Assembly: GCF_000282035.1 (NCBI RefSeq)
Contig: NZ_AKKA01000119.1
Location: 1 to 64,000 of the forward strand
DNA length: 64,000 nt
Origin: Rhizobium sp. CF122
GTDB lineage: Bacteria > Pseudomonadota > Alphaproteobacteria > Rhizobiales > Rhizobiaceae
Reading direction: 5' to 3'
Under the pieces are notes generated by a model that saw nothing but the letters and a program-made list of their open reading frames with translations, was not told the DNA's origin and ran no database searches. This document shows positions 1 through 7,852 of the stretch, one piece after another (the first letter of the stretch is position 1; every line of letters begins with the position of its first letter). The position numbers were made by a program, and so were the translations under genes.

Positions 1-302
1 GGATCACCCGGTCGGGGAGGCGGCCCGCGCGGCAACTGATCGCCATCTTGATCATTCCGGAAATTCGGATCCAGCAGACGCGGCAGAATCTGATCGGCAG
101 CACCAACGAATTGCCCGCCCGGCAAGAGGTTTTTGTTGCTGCCATCAACATGGCGCAGACCCCACGGAAGGATCGCCGCATTCGGTCCGATGATCGATTG
201 CAGGCTTTCACCGGCAACTTCGCGTTCGGCGACGACGATCTGCTTCAGAATATACGCAAGGTCGTCCTGATAGACGGTGAAATTCGGATTCTGCGTAGCC
301 AT
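1..302 (-). CDS. N-terminus of a heme-peroxidase/RTX-type protein (partial)
   Basis: The first 100 codons of a minus-strand gene run off the left edge. The ATG at 302 has a GAGGA ribosome site just upstream. The peptide opens with a helix-like segment (residues 8-35: DDLAYILKQIVVAER) and then has IGPNAAILPWGLRHVDGSNK and a LPGG..GAADQILPRLLDPNF stretch. From memory this resembles the start of the large rhizobial proteins that join an animal-type heme peroxidase domain to calcium-binding RTX repeats. No repeats are visible because the rest lies outside the window. The two-component pair transcribed towards it may control it. The family call is recognition only. Confidence 0.55.
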   Translation of the reverse strand, partial: MATQNPNFTVYQDDLAYILKQIVVAEREVAGESLQSIIGPNAAILPWGLRHVDGSNKNLLPGGQFVGAADQILPRLLDPNFRNDQDGDQLPRGPPPRPGD

Positions 303-536
303 GTCGGTCCTCGAAGCAAACGCCGCCCCTCGGAAAGAACGCTCATTCTTTCCGTTGCGATCGGCTGGCAATTGTTGACCGTCTGAAGTTGTACAGGTCC
401 CGAGGTGCAGTGATCTACAGAACAAGGTCCAAGGAATGTCGCGACCAAGAGGCCAGTTCATTCCTGCCACCAAAGTCGCACAATGCTTGGACCGAGGTCC
501 CGGTATTATCAGACCAAAGTCCGAGAGGGGCGTTGG
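303..536. other. Intergenic region between response regulator and peroxidase-like gene
   Basis: This non-coding stretch is the likely upstream region of the minus-strand peroxidase-like gene. On the minus strand a short sequence ACTTTGGT occurs twice (near 519-526 and 471-478), and one copy is followed by a GATAAT box that could be a -10 element. No confident promoter or operator is assigned. Confidence 0.3.
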
Positions 537-1199
537 CTATTCGCCGTCGCGCGCGGCATCCGTCGTCTTCTGCGCGATCAGCGCCAACTCGATGCGGTTT
601 TTCGCATTGACCTTACGGAGCAGCCGCGAGACGTGAAATTTGACGGTACGCAACGTCGTACCGGTCGCTTCGGCAATTGCCTGATTGCCCATGCCACGCC
701 CCACGCATTCCAACACGTGGCGCTCCTTCGCCGACAACTCCGTCAGCAAATTGCCTTTCGTTCTCGGCTGCGTCTGCCCTCTCATTGCAGCAACCAGCTT
801 GGAGCCGAGCGTCGGCGCGAGATAGGTGCTACCCCGCTGGACAGTCGTCAACGCATCCAAAAGCTCGGTCGCGGCAATACCCTTGAGAATATAGCCGGAA
901 GCGCCCGCTTCCAGTGCTTCGAGGGCATCTTGGTCATCCTCCGAAACGGTCAGCATCACAACCTTCACATCAGGCCATCGTTCATGGATTTCGCGGGCCG
1001 CCGCCACGCCACCACCCGGCATGGAAATATCCAGAAGCACGATCGTCGGCTGATGCAGCGCGACGAGGTCAAGCGCATCCTGCTTCGACGCGCCTTCGGC
1101 GACAACCTGCAAGTTCTCGCTGAGCGCAATCGTCTGCATCACCCCCATGCGAAAGAGCGCGTGATCATCGACAACAATGACAGAGGCCGGCACCACCAT
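537..1199 (-). CDS. NarL/FixJ-family response regulator
   Basis: A cytoplasmic two-component response regulator of 220 residues, the usual length. The receiver domain (about 6-122) has the acidic pair D11/D12, phospho-acceptor D57 in IVLLDISMPGGG, T84 and K106. A LuxR-type helix-turn-helix follows (about 150-212: LSAKERHVLECVGRGMGNQAIAE). Its ATG directly abuts the TGA of the upstream sensor kinase, so the two are co-transcribed and probably translationally coupled. It most likely takes phosphate from that kinase. The target is unknown; the peroxidase-like gene immediately downstream is a candidate. Confidence 0.93.
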   Translation of the reverse strand: MVVPASVIVVDDHALFRMGVMQTIALSENLQVVAEGASKQDALDLVALHQPTIVLLDISMPGGGVAAAREIHERWPDVKVVMLTVSEDDQDALEALEAGASGYILKGIAATELLDALTTVQRGSTYLAPTLGSKLVAAMRGQTQPRTKGNLLTELSAKERHVLECVGRGMGNQAIAEATGTTLRTVKFHVSRLLRKVNAKNRIELALIAQKTTDAARDGE

Positions 1200-2714
1200 T
1201 CAGATTGTCTCCCGAAGCTCGAAGAGCATTGTCAGCTTTGTTCCCGCGCCGGCGGTGACGATCTGCAGGCTGCCGCCCAGGCTCTCGATACGCTGCCGCA
1301 GGCCCTGGAGGCCCATTCCGCCACCCGTTCGAGTAGCCGGCTTGACGAAGCCCTGCGGCGGCCCCCTGTCGGAGACGACCACTTTCATGTGTGCACGGCT
1401 CATCTCGCACCAAACTTCCTGGCCGTTGCCGCCAGCGTGCCTATAGGCGTTATTTAGCCCCTCCTGCACGAAACGGAAAAGGCAGATCTTCAATGCCGCC
1501 GGAATGTCGATATCCTCCGACACGACCGTCGAAGCGACCTTCGTTCCCGACCGGCTCTCGTGCATCTTGATCGCGCGTTCGATGATGCGACTGGGTGAAA
1601 GGTGCTCGATCTCCGGCAGGATCAACGATCGAGCGATCACCCGGATCTCGGCCAGGGCACTATCGAGCGACTCCTCGAGTGTCGCGAGCGGCACCTTGCG
1701 CGCAGGATCGGTCTTGGCCTGTCGGACCTGCTCGACCTGCAGGCGTGCGAAGCTGAGAAGCTGGGCCGGGCCATCATGAAGATCCGCGCCAACCCCACGC
1801 ATAAGTTTTTCATTGCGTTCGGCAAGCTGCATCGAGGCCTGACGGGCGATGCCCTGCAATTCTGCGAGCTTGCGCGACGCGGCCTCCGCATCTTCCGCGC
1901 GTTGGTGCAAGGCTCGCCGCTGTTCCTCAATGGTGTTGCTGCCCCGGCGAACGATCATGAAGAGACAAAGCAGGATCGCGCAGGAGGCAAGAGCCACCGC
2001 GACCCAACTTGCCAGTCGCACATATCCTACATCGTGATCGAAGGTTGCAGGATCCTCCTGTATCTCCGCGACAGCGATGATCGTGCCGGAGGAGTTGTCA
2101 CGCAGTGGGCTATAGATCTCCAGATAATTTGTCTGGAAATTGCGGACGACGTGTTCGCCTGCATCGAGGTCGGCAAAGGAAAGCGCAACCTCGCCTGCCA
2201 GCGCACTCCTGGCACCAGAAGGCAGAGGGAACTTTCGACCGATTAGGTCCGGCGCGATCGAATAGGCAACCGTCCCATCCGGCTTCCATATCTCGACATG
2301 CGGGAAACGTTCCCGCAACATGGGATCGGTGAAAAGATCGTGGAGCCTGGCGAGATCCTCCGGCGGCACGGCATCCGCCGAAGCCAGCTTCTGCACTAAC
2401 GGCTCGGTCATACTCTGAACGAATATCGCGGCGGCTCCGGCTTTGCTGCGGATGGCGTTTTGCTCAACGATTCCGGAGATGACGTAGCCCGAGATCAGTG
2501 TCGCGAAGAAGATCAGGATGCCACTGGCAAACAGGAACTGAATCGACAATGGCCGACTCCTCACCCAACTCAGCAATCCTTTGGACCGCAATCCTTGTCC
2601 TCCGATCGAAGAAAGCAGCTCTTGCCAGTATAAGCCCAGCAGTATGATCGCAGTGTTCGCGAAAAATTGAAAGACTGGCCTGGAAGGCATCGCAACGGCT
2701 AGTCGACGCGTCAT
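1200..2714 (-). CDS. Membrane sensor histidine kinase (HisKA_3 type)
   Basis: A 504-residue inner-membrane kinase. Transmembrane segments lie near residues 64-86 and 243-265, enclosing a periplasmic sensor of about 155 residues. A coiled-coil-like linker (270-310) leads to the HisKA_3 phospho-acceptor motif DLHDGPAQ with H323, then a GHKL ATPase (N box QEGLNNAYRHAGG, G box GMGLQGLRQR). This is the NarX/DegS type of kinase, which partners NarL-type regulators such as the one it abuts. Residues 15-35 may add a weak extra hydrophobic segment. Start choice between codon 1 and a later ATG (codon 9) is uncertain because no strong ribosome site is seen. Confidence 0.9.
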   Translation of the reverse strand: MTRRLAVAMPSRPVFQFFANTAIILLGLYWQELLSSIGGQGLRSKGLLSWVRSRPLSIQFLFASGILIFFATLISGYVISGIVEQNAIRSKAGAAAIFVQSMTEPLVQKLASADAVPPEDLARLHDLFTDPMLRERFPHVEIWKPDGTVAYSIAPDLIGRKFPLPSGARSALAGEVALSFADLDAGEHVVRNFQTNYLEIYSPLRDNSSGTIIAVAEIQEDPATFDHDVGYVRLASWVAVALASCAILLCLFMIVRRGSNTIEEQRRALHQRAEDAEAASRKLAELQGIARQASMQLAERNEKLMRGVGADLHDGPAQLLSFARLQVEQVRQAKTDPARKVPLATLEESLDSALAEIRVIARSLILPEIEHLSPSRIIERAIKMHESRSGTKVASTVVSEDIDIPAALKICLFRFVQEGLNNAYRHAGGNGQEVWCEMSRAHMKVVVSDRGPPQGFVKPATRTGGGMGLQGLRQRIESLGGSLQIVTAGAGTKLTMLFELRETI

Positions 2715-2756
2715 TTTTCAAGGAGCCAGTTCTTCCATGAGTGAAGGAGAATTGAG

Positions 2757-2987
2757 ATGCGAAAGATCCTTGTGAACTGCACTGTCGCGGCGATGGCGCG
2801 CCAACGGAGCTACGCCAACGACCATGATCAGGCGCGTCCCGCAATTACCATCAACGATCATGGCATCAGAGTTGGCGCCGTTCGCGAGCGTGACCGCCAC
2901 TATCGCGATCGCTGCTACACCAAGACGGTCAGAACGATGACCGACGATGGCGATGAGATCACCAAGACGGTACGCCGTTGCAGATAG
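2757..2987 (+). pseudogene. Small secreted-type protein with damaged signal peptide
   Basis: A 76-residue frame starts after a good ribosome site (GAAGGAG, 2742-2748). The C-terminal half (NDHDQARPAITINDHGIRVG, then CYTKTVRTMTDDGDEITKT) resembles small secreted rhizobial proteins with a CYTK..RT..DG..ITK tail. The N-terminus MRKILVNCTVAAMARQRSYA lacks the hydrophobic core a signal peptide needs, but neighbouring frames of the same DNA supply pieces such as TAL, VAAMA and APT that would restore one. I infer small frameshifts in the leader. It may be a decaying gene or sequencing error; the function is unknown. Confidence 0.4.
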
Positions 2988-3100
2988 CCACAAACGTGGC
3001 CGACCTCTTGCGACAATTCGAAATCCGAAGCAACAAACGCCTCGACCGAGGCGAGCGGAAGAGTGTCGACCATAAAGCGATAAGCCAAAGGAGAAATGCC

Positions 3101-3446
3101 ATGCTTCTACGAGCGCTTGGAGCGCCCGTTCTAGCAATTGGTCTTGCAACCAGCGCTATGGCGCGATCGAGCGCGCGACCGGCGGCGGAGCAAATACTAC
3201 CGGCAGCGGCTCGACAACACGCCCGGCCTGAACAACAACACACCTGGTATCAACAACAGTAACAATGGCACCGGCACGCTGGATCCAAACGCTGCGAATA
3301 ACGTCACCACTGCGAACGGACAGTCGGGCTCGTCGGGCGGCAATCCGAATGACCGCCAACGCCGCGAGTCCAGTGGCACGTCCAACCCAACGCCGCCGGT
3401 GAGCACCACGATGACCTCGCCTGACACCCAGCAGGCGTGCCGATAG
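3101..3446 (+). pseudogene. Frameshifted Asn/Gly/Thr-rich secreted protein
   Basis: A ribosome site (AAAGGAG, 3087-3093) precedes ATG 3101, which encodes a convincing signal peptide (MLLRALGAPVLAIGLATSAMA). That frame then ends at 3262 after implausible sequence. A second frame from about 3160 reads ERATGGGANTTGSGSTTRP, and a third from about 3222 to the TAG at 3446 reads TPGLNNNTPGINNSNNGTG and onward to a SPDTQQACR terminus. Joining the three gives a normal low-complexity secreted protein of about 115 residues, so two single-base losses are inferred (near 3160 and 3225). A terminator follows directly. The function of such proteins is unknown. Confidence 0.5.
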
Positions 3447-3450
3447 AACT

Positions 3451-3480
3451 AAACCCGCCTTCGACCGGGTTTTTCTTTTT
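3451..3480 (+). terminator. Rho-independent terminator
   Basis: Stem AAACCCG (3451-3457) pairs with CGGGTTT (3466-3472) around an 8-base loop and is followed by a T-rich run to 3480. It ends the small secreted-protein gene. Confidence 0.8.
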
Positions 3481-3483
3481 AGA

Positions 3484-4395
3484 CTAACTCTCTGCCTCAA
3501 ACTCGTCGGAAGGCGTCAGCGGAATCGATTGCAGCAGAGTCTGGCGCGCCGAGCGCAGATGCAGGCGGCACGCGAAATCAATCGTCGCCTGATCACGTGA
3601 TTCCAGTGCGGCGATATAATCCAGATGTTCGTAAATAGCGCGTTCGTTGCGCTCACGGGCGAAAGCTTTGTTCCACTGGTAGTGATAGTGAAAGATGATC
3701 GCGATCGCATCGTAGAAATCGGCGATGAAGCGGTTCTTCGAGGCTGCGTGGATGAGCAGGTGGAAGCGTTCGTCGAGGGTGGAAAACTCCTTGTAGCGCG
3801 TATCGAGATCGCGCAGCATCGCCTGGTGTTGGGCCTTGATGTCCGATAGCGCGCGCCACGCGTCGCTCTCGGGCGGAAGCTTGCCGAATTCCGCGGCCGA
3901 ATGCAGCTCGAACATCTCACGCACGTCAGCGAGTTCAAGCGCAAAGTCACGCGTGAACCCCTTGAGTATCCAGTGGCTGTTCGGCCGCTTCTCGATCAGG
4001 CCGAACCGCGAAAAGCGGATCAGGAACTCGCGGACGCTGGTGGTGCCGGTGCCGATTTCGCGGGCGAGTTCCAACTCGTTGATCTGCATGCCGGGTGCAG
4101 CATCATCCGACAGAATGCGCTGCATAAAGCTGCGCTCGATGATGTCGTGCAGCGAATCCGTCTCTTCCGTCGGGAAGAAATCGGCCTCGGTCGGCTGCCG
4201 GAGGACAACCTTCTGGCGCTTGTTCCAGCGAATGATGCCGGCATCGCTGAGCCGTGTCAGGATGGCACGCGCCGTGCTGCGGCTGATGCCGAGCTGGGAC
4301 GCGATCTCGGGCTCCGACGGTAATGCGGCATCCGTCCGCAAAGCCGCGGCATAGCGGTTGTACGCTTCCTTGAAGACTGTATTCTGCCGTGCCAT
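3484..4395 (-). CDS. GntR/FCD-family regulator with two winged-helix domains
   Basis: A 303-residue regulator from the ATG at 4395, preceded by AGGGCGGAG; a GTG ten codons upstream is an alternative. Residues 25-66 form a GntR-like winged helix (LPSEPEIASQLGISRSTARA). Residues 83-146 form a second one (LAREIGTGTTSVREFLIRFS), followed by the FCD ligand domain (about 155-290, with conserved-type HSAAEF, DERFHLLIHAASKN). One DNA-binding domain is normal for GntR proteins; two in tandem is unusual. It is divergent from the UxaA-type gene and probably binds the 25-bp motif found before that gene and before the sugar-binding protein, acting as a sugar-responsive repressor. The ligand is unknown. 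Confidence 0.88.
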   Translation of the reverse strand: MARQNTVFKEAYNRYAAALRTDAALPSEPEIASQLGISRSTARAILTRLSDAGIIRWNKRQKVVLRQPTEADFFPTEETDSLHDIIERSFMQRILSDDAAPGMQINELELAREIGTGTTSVREFLIRFSRFGLIEKRPNSHWILKGFTRDFALELADVREMFELHSAAEFGKLPPESDAWRALSDIKAQHQAMLRDLDTRYKEFSTLDERFHLLIHAASKNRFIADFYDAIAIIFHYHYQWNKAFARERNERAIYEHLDYIAALESRDQATIDFACRLHLRSARQTLLQSIPLTPSDEFEAES

Positions 4396-4546
4396 ACGCG
4401 CTCCGCCCTCTTGCCTCGGCAACACGAACGGCCGGCCGCGGAGCGCGGCACGAAGCGTGGCAGAAGCTTATCTCTCAGCAATCCTTATCTTATTTTGGAT
4501 CGCATGCGGCTGTTTGCCTCCCTCGTCCACAGGATCAATAATCCCG

Positions 4547-4573
4547 TTGACTTGAAAATGTTTATTGTAGATA
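4547..4573 (+). promoter_or_regulatory. Candidate promoter of the UxaA-type operon
   Basis: A TTGACT -35 box (4547-4552) is followed after 15-17 bases by TAGATA/GATAAA. The -10 region falls within the inferred GntR operator, as expected for repression. Confidence 0.45.
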
Positions 4574-4580
4574 AAAAACA
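4556..4580 (+). promoter_or_regulatory. Inferred GntR operator, copy 1
   Basis: Imperfect palindrome with arms TGTTTAT (4559-4565) and ATAAA (4571-4575). It matches the site at 7768-7792 at 20 of 25 positions. It lies about 50 bases before the UxaA-type gene, in the intergenic region shared with the divergent GntR gene. Confidence 0.6.
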
Positions 4581-4629
4581 AAATCAATGAGCATTCGCCG
4601 ACGCAGCGAGTGTTTCCCTAGGGAGAAGA

Positions 4630-6135
4630 ATGTTGACCAAGGACCCCTGGATCATCTTGTCTGCCGGCGACAACGTTGCGGTCGCAACGGCGGCGATCCC
4701 CTCTGGCGCAACGGTCGCCGGCATCCAGACCCGGGAGAAGATCGATCCCGGCCACAAGATTGCATTGGCCGATATTCCGCTCGGCCAGCCGGTCGTCAAA
4801 TACGGGCAAGCGATCGGGCGGACGACGGCTGACGTTAGGGCCGGCGACCATATTCACAGCCACAATCTGCATTTCGAGAACGATCGTCTTGCGGCAACGG
4901 CCAATTCGGCGCCCGAGGAAGCAAGCGCCGCAGACAGAGCGCGCACGTTCATGGGCTATCGTCGCGCCGACGGCCGCTCGGCGACGCGCAACTACATCGG
5001 CATCATTGCCAGCGTGAACTGTTCCACCACGGTCTGTCGGGCGATCGCCGACGAGGCCAACCGGACGATCCTGCCGCATTTCGACGGCATCGACGGTTTC
5101 GTGCCGATCGTGCACGATCAAGGTTGCGGCATGAGCTCCACCGGCGACGGCATGGCGGTCCTCCACCGGACACTTGCCGGCTATACCAGGCATGTGAACT
5201 TCGGTGGCGTGCTGATGATCGGGCTCGGCTGCGAAGTCAACCAGCTCACGCTCTACGGCCAAAGCGGCGCCGGCAATTCCAAGCGCCATTTCAACATCCA
5301 AGATGCCGGTGGCTCGCGCCGTGCGGTTGCGCGCGCCATGGGCATGCTGCGCGAGATTGCTCAGGATGTCGGCAAGGAAAAGCGGGTGCCGCTGCCGATC
5401 AGCGATATCATCATCGGCCTGCAGTGCGGTGGCTCGGATGGATTTTCCGGCATCACCGCCAATCCGGCGCTTGGAGTGGCCGCCGACCTGCTGGCGGCTG
5501 CCGGCGGCACGGCGATCCTCTCCGAAACATCCGAGATCTATGGCGCGGAGCACCTACTGCGAAGCCGTGCAGTCAACGATGAGGTTGCCCGCAAGCTCGA
5601 CGATAAGATCGCCTGGTGGGAGAAATATGTGGCGTTGCATGGCGCATCGCTGGATAACAACCCCTCGCCCGGCAACAAGCGTGGCGGCCTGACGACCATT
5701 CTAGAAAAATCGCTTGGCGCCGTCGCCAAGGGCGGTCGCTCGCCCTTGACCGCCGTCTATGGCTATGCCGAGCGCGTCAGCGCGCCGGGTCTGGTCTTCA
5801 TGGATACCCCCGGCTACGATCCGGTTTCGGCAACCGGCCAGGTGGCCGGTGGCGCGAACATGATCGCCTTCACCACCGGCCGCGGCAGCTGCTTCGGCTG
5901 CCGCCCGGCGCCTTCGATCAAGCTTTCCAGCAACTCGGCTCTTTATGCCTCGATGGAAGAGGACATGGATATCGACTGCGGCACGATCGCAACAGGCGAC
6001 GCAACCATTAGCGCGAAGGGCCGCGAGATCTTCGATCTGATCATCGACACAGCGTCGGGCAAGAAGACGAAAAGCGAAGAATTCGGCTACGGCGACAATG
6101 AGTTCGTGCCGTGGCATCTCGGAGCGACGCTCTAA
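4630..6135 (+). CDS. UxaA-family sugar-acid dehydratase (altronate/fuconate type)
   Basis: A cytoplasmic dehydratase of 501 residues, the normal length for fused UxaA proteins. An N-terminal SAF domain (about 8-80, with AGDHIHSHNLHFEN) precedes the catalytic part. That part has RNYIGIIASVNCSTTVCRAI, DQGCGMSS, the GLGCEVNQ region, GGSDGFSGITANPALG and a C-terminal CFGCRPAPSIKLSSNS stretch. UxaA enzymes are metal-dependent and remove water from aldonic acids. Homologues in the Campylobacter fucose locus are linked to L-fuconate, and the neighbours here (FucU, aldo/keto reductase, dehydrogenase) favour fuconate-like substrates over altronate. It starts directly after GGGAGAAG and leads an operon with the next two genes. 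Confidence 0.82.
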   Translation: MLTKDPWIILSAGDNVAVATAAIPSGATVAGIQTREKIDPGHKIALADIPLGQPVVKYGQAIGRTTADVRAGDHIHSHNLHFENDRLAATANSAPEEASAADRARTFMGYRRADGRSATRNYIGIIASVNCSTTVCRAIADEANRTILPHFDGIDGFVPIVHDQGCGMSSTGDGMAVLHRTLAGYTRHVNFGGVLMIGLGCEVNQLTLYGQSGAGNSKRHFNIQDAGGSRRAVARAMGMLREIAQDVGKEKRVPLPISDIIIGLQCGGSDGFSGITANPALGVAADLLAAAGGTAILSETSEIYGAEHLLRSRAVNDEVARKLDDKIAWWEKYVALHGASLDNNPSPGNKRGGLTTILEKSLGAVAKGGRSPLTAVYGYAERVSAPGLVFMDTPGYDPVSATGQVAGGANMIAFTTGRGSCFGCRPAPSIKLSSNSALYASMEEDMDIDCGTIATGDATISAKGREIFDLIIDTASGKKTKSEEFGYGDNEFVPWHLGATL

Positions 6136-6170
6136 ACCACACGAAATATCAGGTCTTCACAGGAGGAAGG

Positions 6171-7190
6171 ATGAAGACGAGGAGCATCGGCAGGACGGAG
6201 CTTGACGTGACCGAAGTGAGCTTCGGTGGCGCGGCTCTCGGCGGCCTGTATCGGACCTGCCCGCGCGAGCAGGCCATGGAGACGCTGGAGGCTGCATGGG
6301 ACAGCGGCATTCGCTACTTCGATGTCGCGCCATGGTATGGCCTTGGCCTTGCGGAGCGTCGCTTCGGCGATTTCCTGCGTGACAAGCCGGAAAAGGAGTG
6401 GGTGCTCTCGACCAAGGTGGGCCGACTGCTACGCCCGGTGCCGACGAGGACGGTTCCCGATTATAGCTATGTCGATCCGCTCTCCTTCGATGCCGACTAC
6501 GACTATTCCTACGACGGCATCATGCGCTCGGTGGAGTTCAGCTACGCCCGTCTCGGCCTGAACCGGATCGATATCCTCTATGTCCACGACATCGGCAGAT
6601 ACACCCATGGTGCGGCCAAGAACGCCATCCTCCAGAAGCAATTCCTGGATAGCGGCATCAAGGCGTTGGAGGAGCTGAAATCCTCCGGAGCGATCAAGGC
6701 CTTCGGGCTTGGTGTCAACGAGGTCCCGGTCTGCCTTGACGTGATGCGTAATGCCGATATCGACTGCATCCTGATGGCCGGGCGCTACACCCTGCTCGAC
6801 CGATCGGCAGTTGCCGAGCTGCTGCCGCTCTGTCGGAAGAAGGGCACATCGCTCGTGGTCGGCGGCGTCTTCAATTCAGGTATCCTTGCAACCGGACCCG
6901 TGCCTGGCTCGCATTTCGACTATATGCCGGCGACAGATGACGTGCTCGCCAAGGTCGCGAGCATGGAAAAGATTGCCATTAAGCACGGTGTGCCACTGGC
7001 CGCCCCTGCTCTGCAGTTTCCGCTCCGCGATCCGCTCGTCTCGTCCGTGCTGATCGGCACGGCCAAGGCATCAAGCTTGCAGCGCAACATGGAGCTTTTC
7101 GAGCCCACGTTGCCGGACTCCATCTTCCCCGAATTCGACGCTCTGACGCTCGTCGCGCCGCCGCTCGGCGAAGACGCTGTGCGTGTTTAA
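6171..7190 (+). CDS. Aldo/keto reductase, probable L-fucose/D-threo-aldose dehydrogenase
   Basis: 339 residues from the ATG at 6171, which has a strong AGGAGGAAGG site. It is a TIM-barrel NAD(P)-dependent oxidoreductase with the tetrad Asp/Tyr (FDVAPWYG), Lys (LSTKVGR) and His (ILYVHDIG). The YSYDG insertion and the SFGGAALGGLY opening resemble the D-threo-aldose 1-dehydrogenase/L-fucose dehydrogenase group, which oxidises the free sugar to its lactone. It sits 35 bases after the dehydratase gene and 9 bases before the mutarotase gene, in the expected pathway order. The exact sugar is inferred. No lactonase gene is seen nearby. Confidence 0.82.
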   Translation: MKTRSIGRTELDVTEVSFGGAALGGLYRTCPREQAMETLEAAWDSGIRYFDVAPWYGLGLAERRFGDFLRDKPEKEWVLSTKVGRLLRPVPTRTVPDYSYVDPLSFDADYDYSYDGIMRSVEFSYARLGLNRIDILYVHDIGRYTHGAAKNAILQKQFLDSGIKALEELKSSGAIKAFGLGVNEVPVCLDVMRNADIDCILMAGRYTLLDRSAVAELLPLCRKKGTSLVVGGVFNSGILATGPVPGSHFDYMPATDDVLAKVASMEKIAIKHGVPLAAPALQFPLRDPLVSSVLIGTAKASSLQRNMELFEPTLPDSIFPEFDALTLVAPPLGEDAVRV

Positions 7191-7199
7191 GGACTGACT

Positions 7200-7646
7200 A
7201 TGCTTAAAGGCATCCACCCCATCCTCAATCCCGACCTGCTGCGTGCGATCGCTCGCATGGGACACGGCGACGACATCGTGATTGCCGACGCCAACTTCCC
7301 GTCGAGCACGATGGGGCCGGAGGTCATCCGCGCCGACGGCGTCAGCGCGACCGACATGGCCGGGGCCATCCTGACGCATTTTCCGCTTGATACGTTCGTG
7401 CCGGAAACGGCGTGGCGCATGGAGGTGGTCGGCGATCCGACTGCCGTGCCCGAAGTTTGTGCCGAATTTCAGGAAATCGTGTCGAGGCGCGCTGGCGACT
7501 TCAGGATCGCCTCCCTCGAACGCTTTGCCTTTTATGAGCGCGCTCGCACGGCTGCCTATATCGTGGCAACGACCGAATTCCGGCTCTACGGCAACTTGAT
7601 TTTGAAGAAAGGCGTCGTGCACCCCCATGAAGTCTATCGCGGTTGA
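7200..7646 (+). CDS. fucU: FucU/RbsD-family sugar mutarotase
   Basis: 148 residues, typical for FucU. It interconverts the alpha and beta anomers of a sugar, supplying the anomer used by the dehydrogenase. The N-terminus MLKGIHPILNPDLLRAIARM and the active-site MGHGDDIVIADANFP segment (His22) are clear, and RLYGNLILKKGVVHP ends the family fold. It is the last gene of the first transcript, 9 bases after the reductase gene. A paralogue with the same opening lies beside frcR. L-fucose is the likely but unproven substrate. Confidence 0.88.
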   Translation: MLKGIHPILNPDLLRAIARMGHGDDIVIADANFPSSTMGPEVIRADGVSATDMAGAILTHFPLDTFVPETAWRMEVVGDPTAVPEVCAEFQEIVSRRAGDFRIASLERFAFYERARTAAYIVATTEFRLYGNLILKKGVVHPHEVYRG

Positions 7647-7737
7647 CAGAACTTCAGACCGCGGTTGAATAATCGTAAAAACAATCACTTACGGCGAACG
7701 AAGAAACGACAATCGAGCCTGCTAAGCTACTTGCAAT

Positions 7738-7766
7738 TTGACTTTCGCTCGGCTAGCTTCTCGTAG
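7738..7766 (+). promoter_or_regulatory. Candidate promoter of the sugar ABC operon
   Basis: TTGACT (7738-7743), a 17-base spacer, then TCGTAG (7761-7766). The inferred operator follows directly, so a bound repressor would block the start region. Confidence 0.4.
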
Positions 7767-7767
7767 T

Positions 7768-7792
7768 AAATGTTTTTTATCGATAAAAATCG
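7768..7792 (+). promoter_or_regulatory. Inferred GntR operator, copy 2
   Basis: Contains the perfect 16-bp palindrome TTTTTATCGATAAAAA (7774-7789). It shares 20 of 25 positions with the site at 4556-4580. It lies 60 bases before the solute-binding-protein gene. Confidence 0.62.
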
Positions 7793-7852
7793 TCCGCCTG
7801 CGTTCAGCGGTACGGTTTACCTGGAGGAGAACGCACCTAGGAGGAGAACTAC

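Noticed and set aside
483..1457. Long plus-strand open frame (324 codons) opposite the two-component genes
   Set aside because: It is the antisense shadow of the response regulator and kinase, which have complete domains; the translated product shows no domain and is His/Arg-rich as expected for a shadow.
2718..3149. Minus-strand 143-codon frame opposite the damaged small genes
   Set aside because: Arg/Leu/Gly-rich composition without a ribosome site or recognisable fold; the plus strand has start signals and family-like tails.
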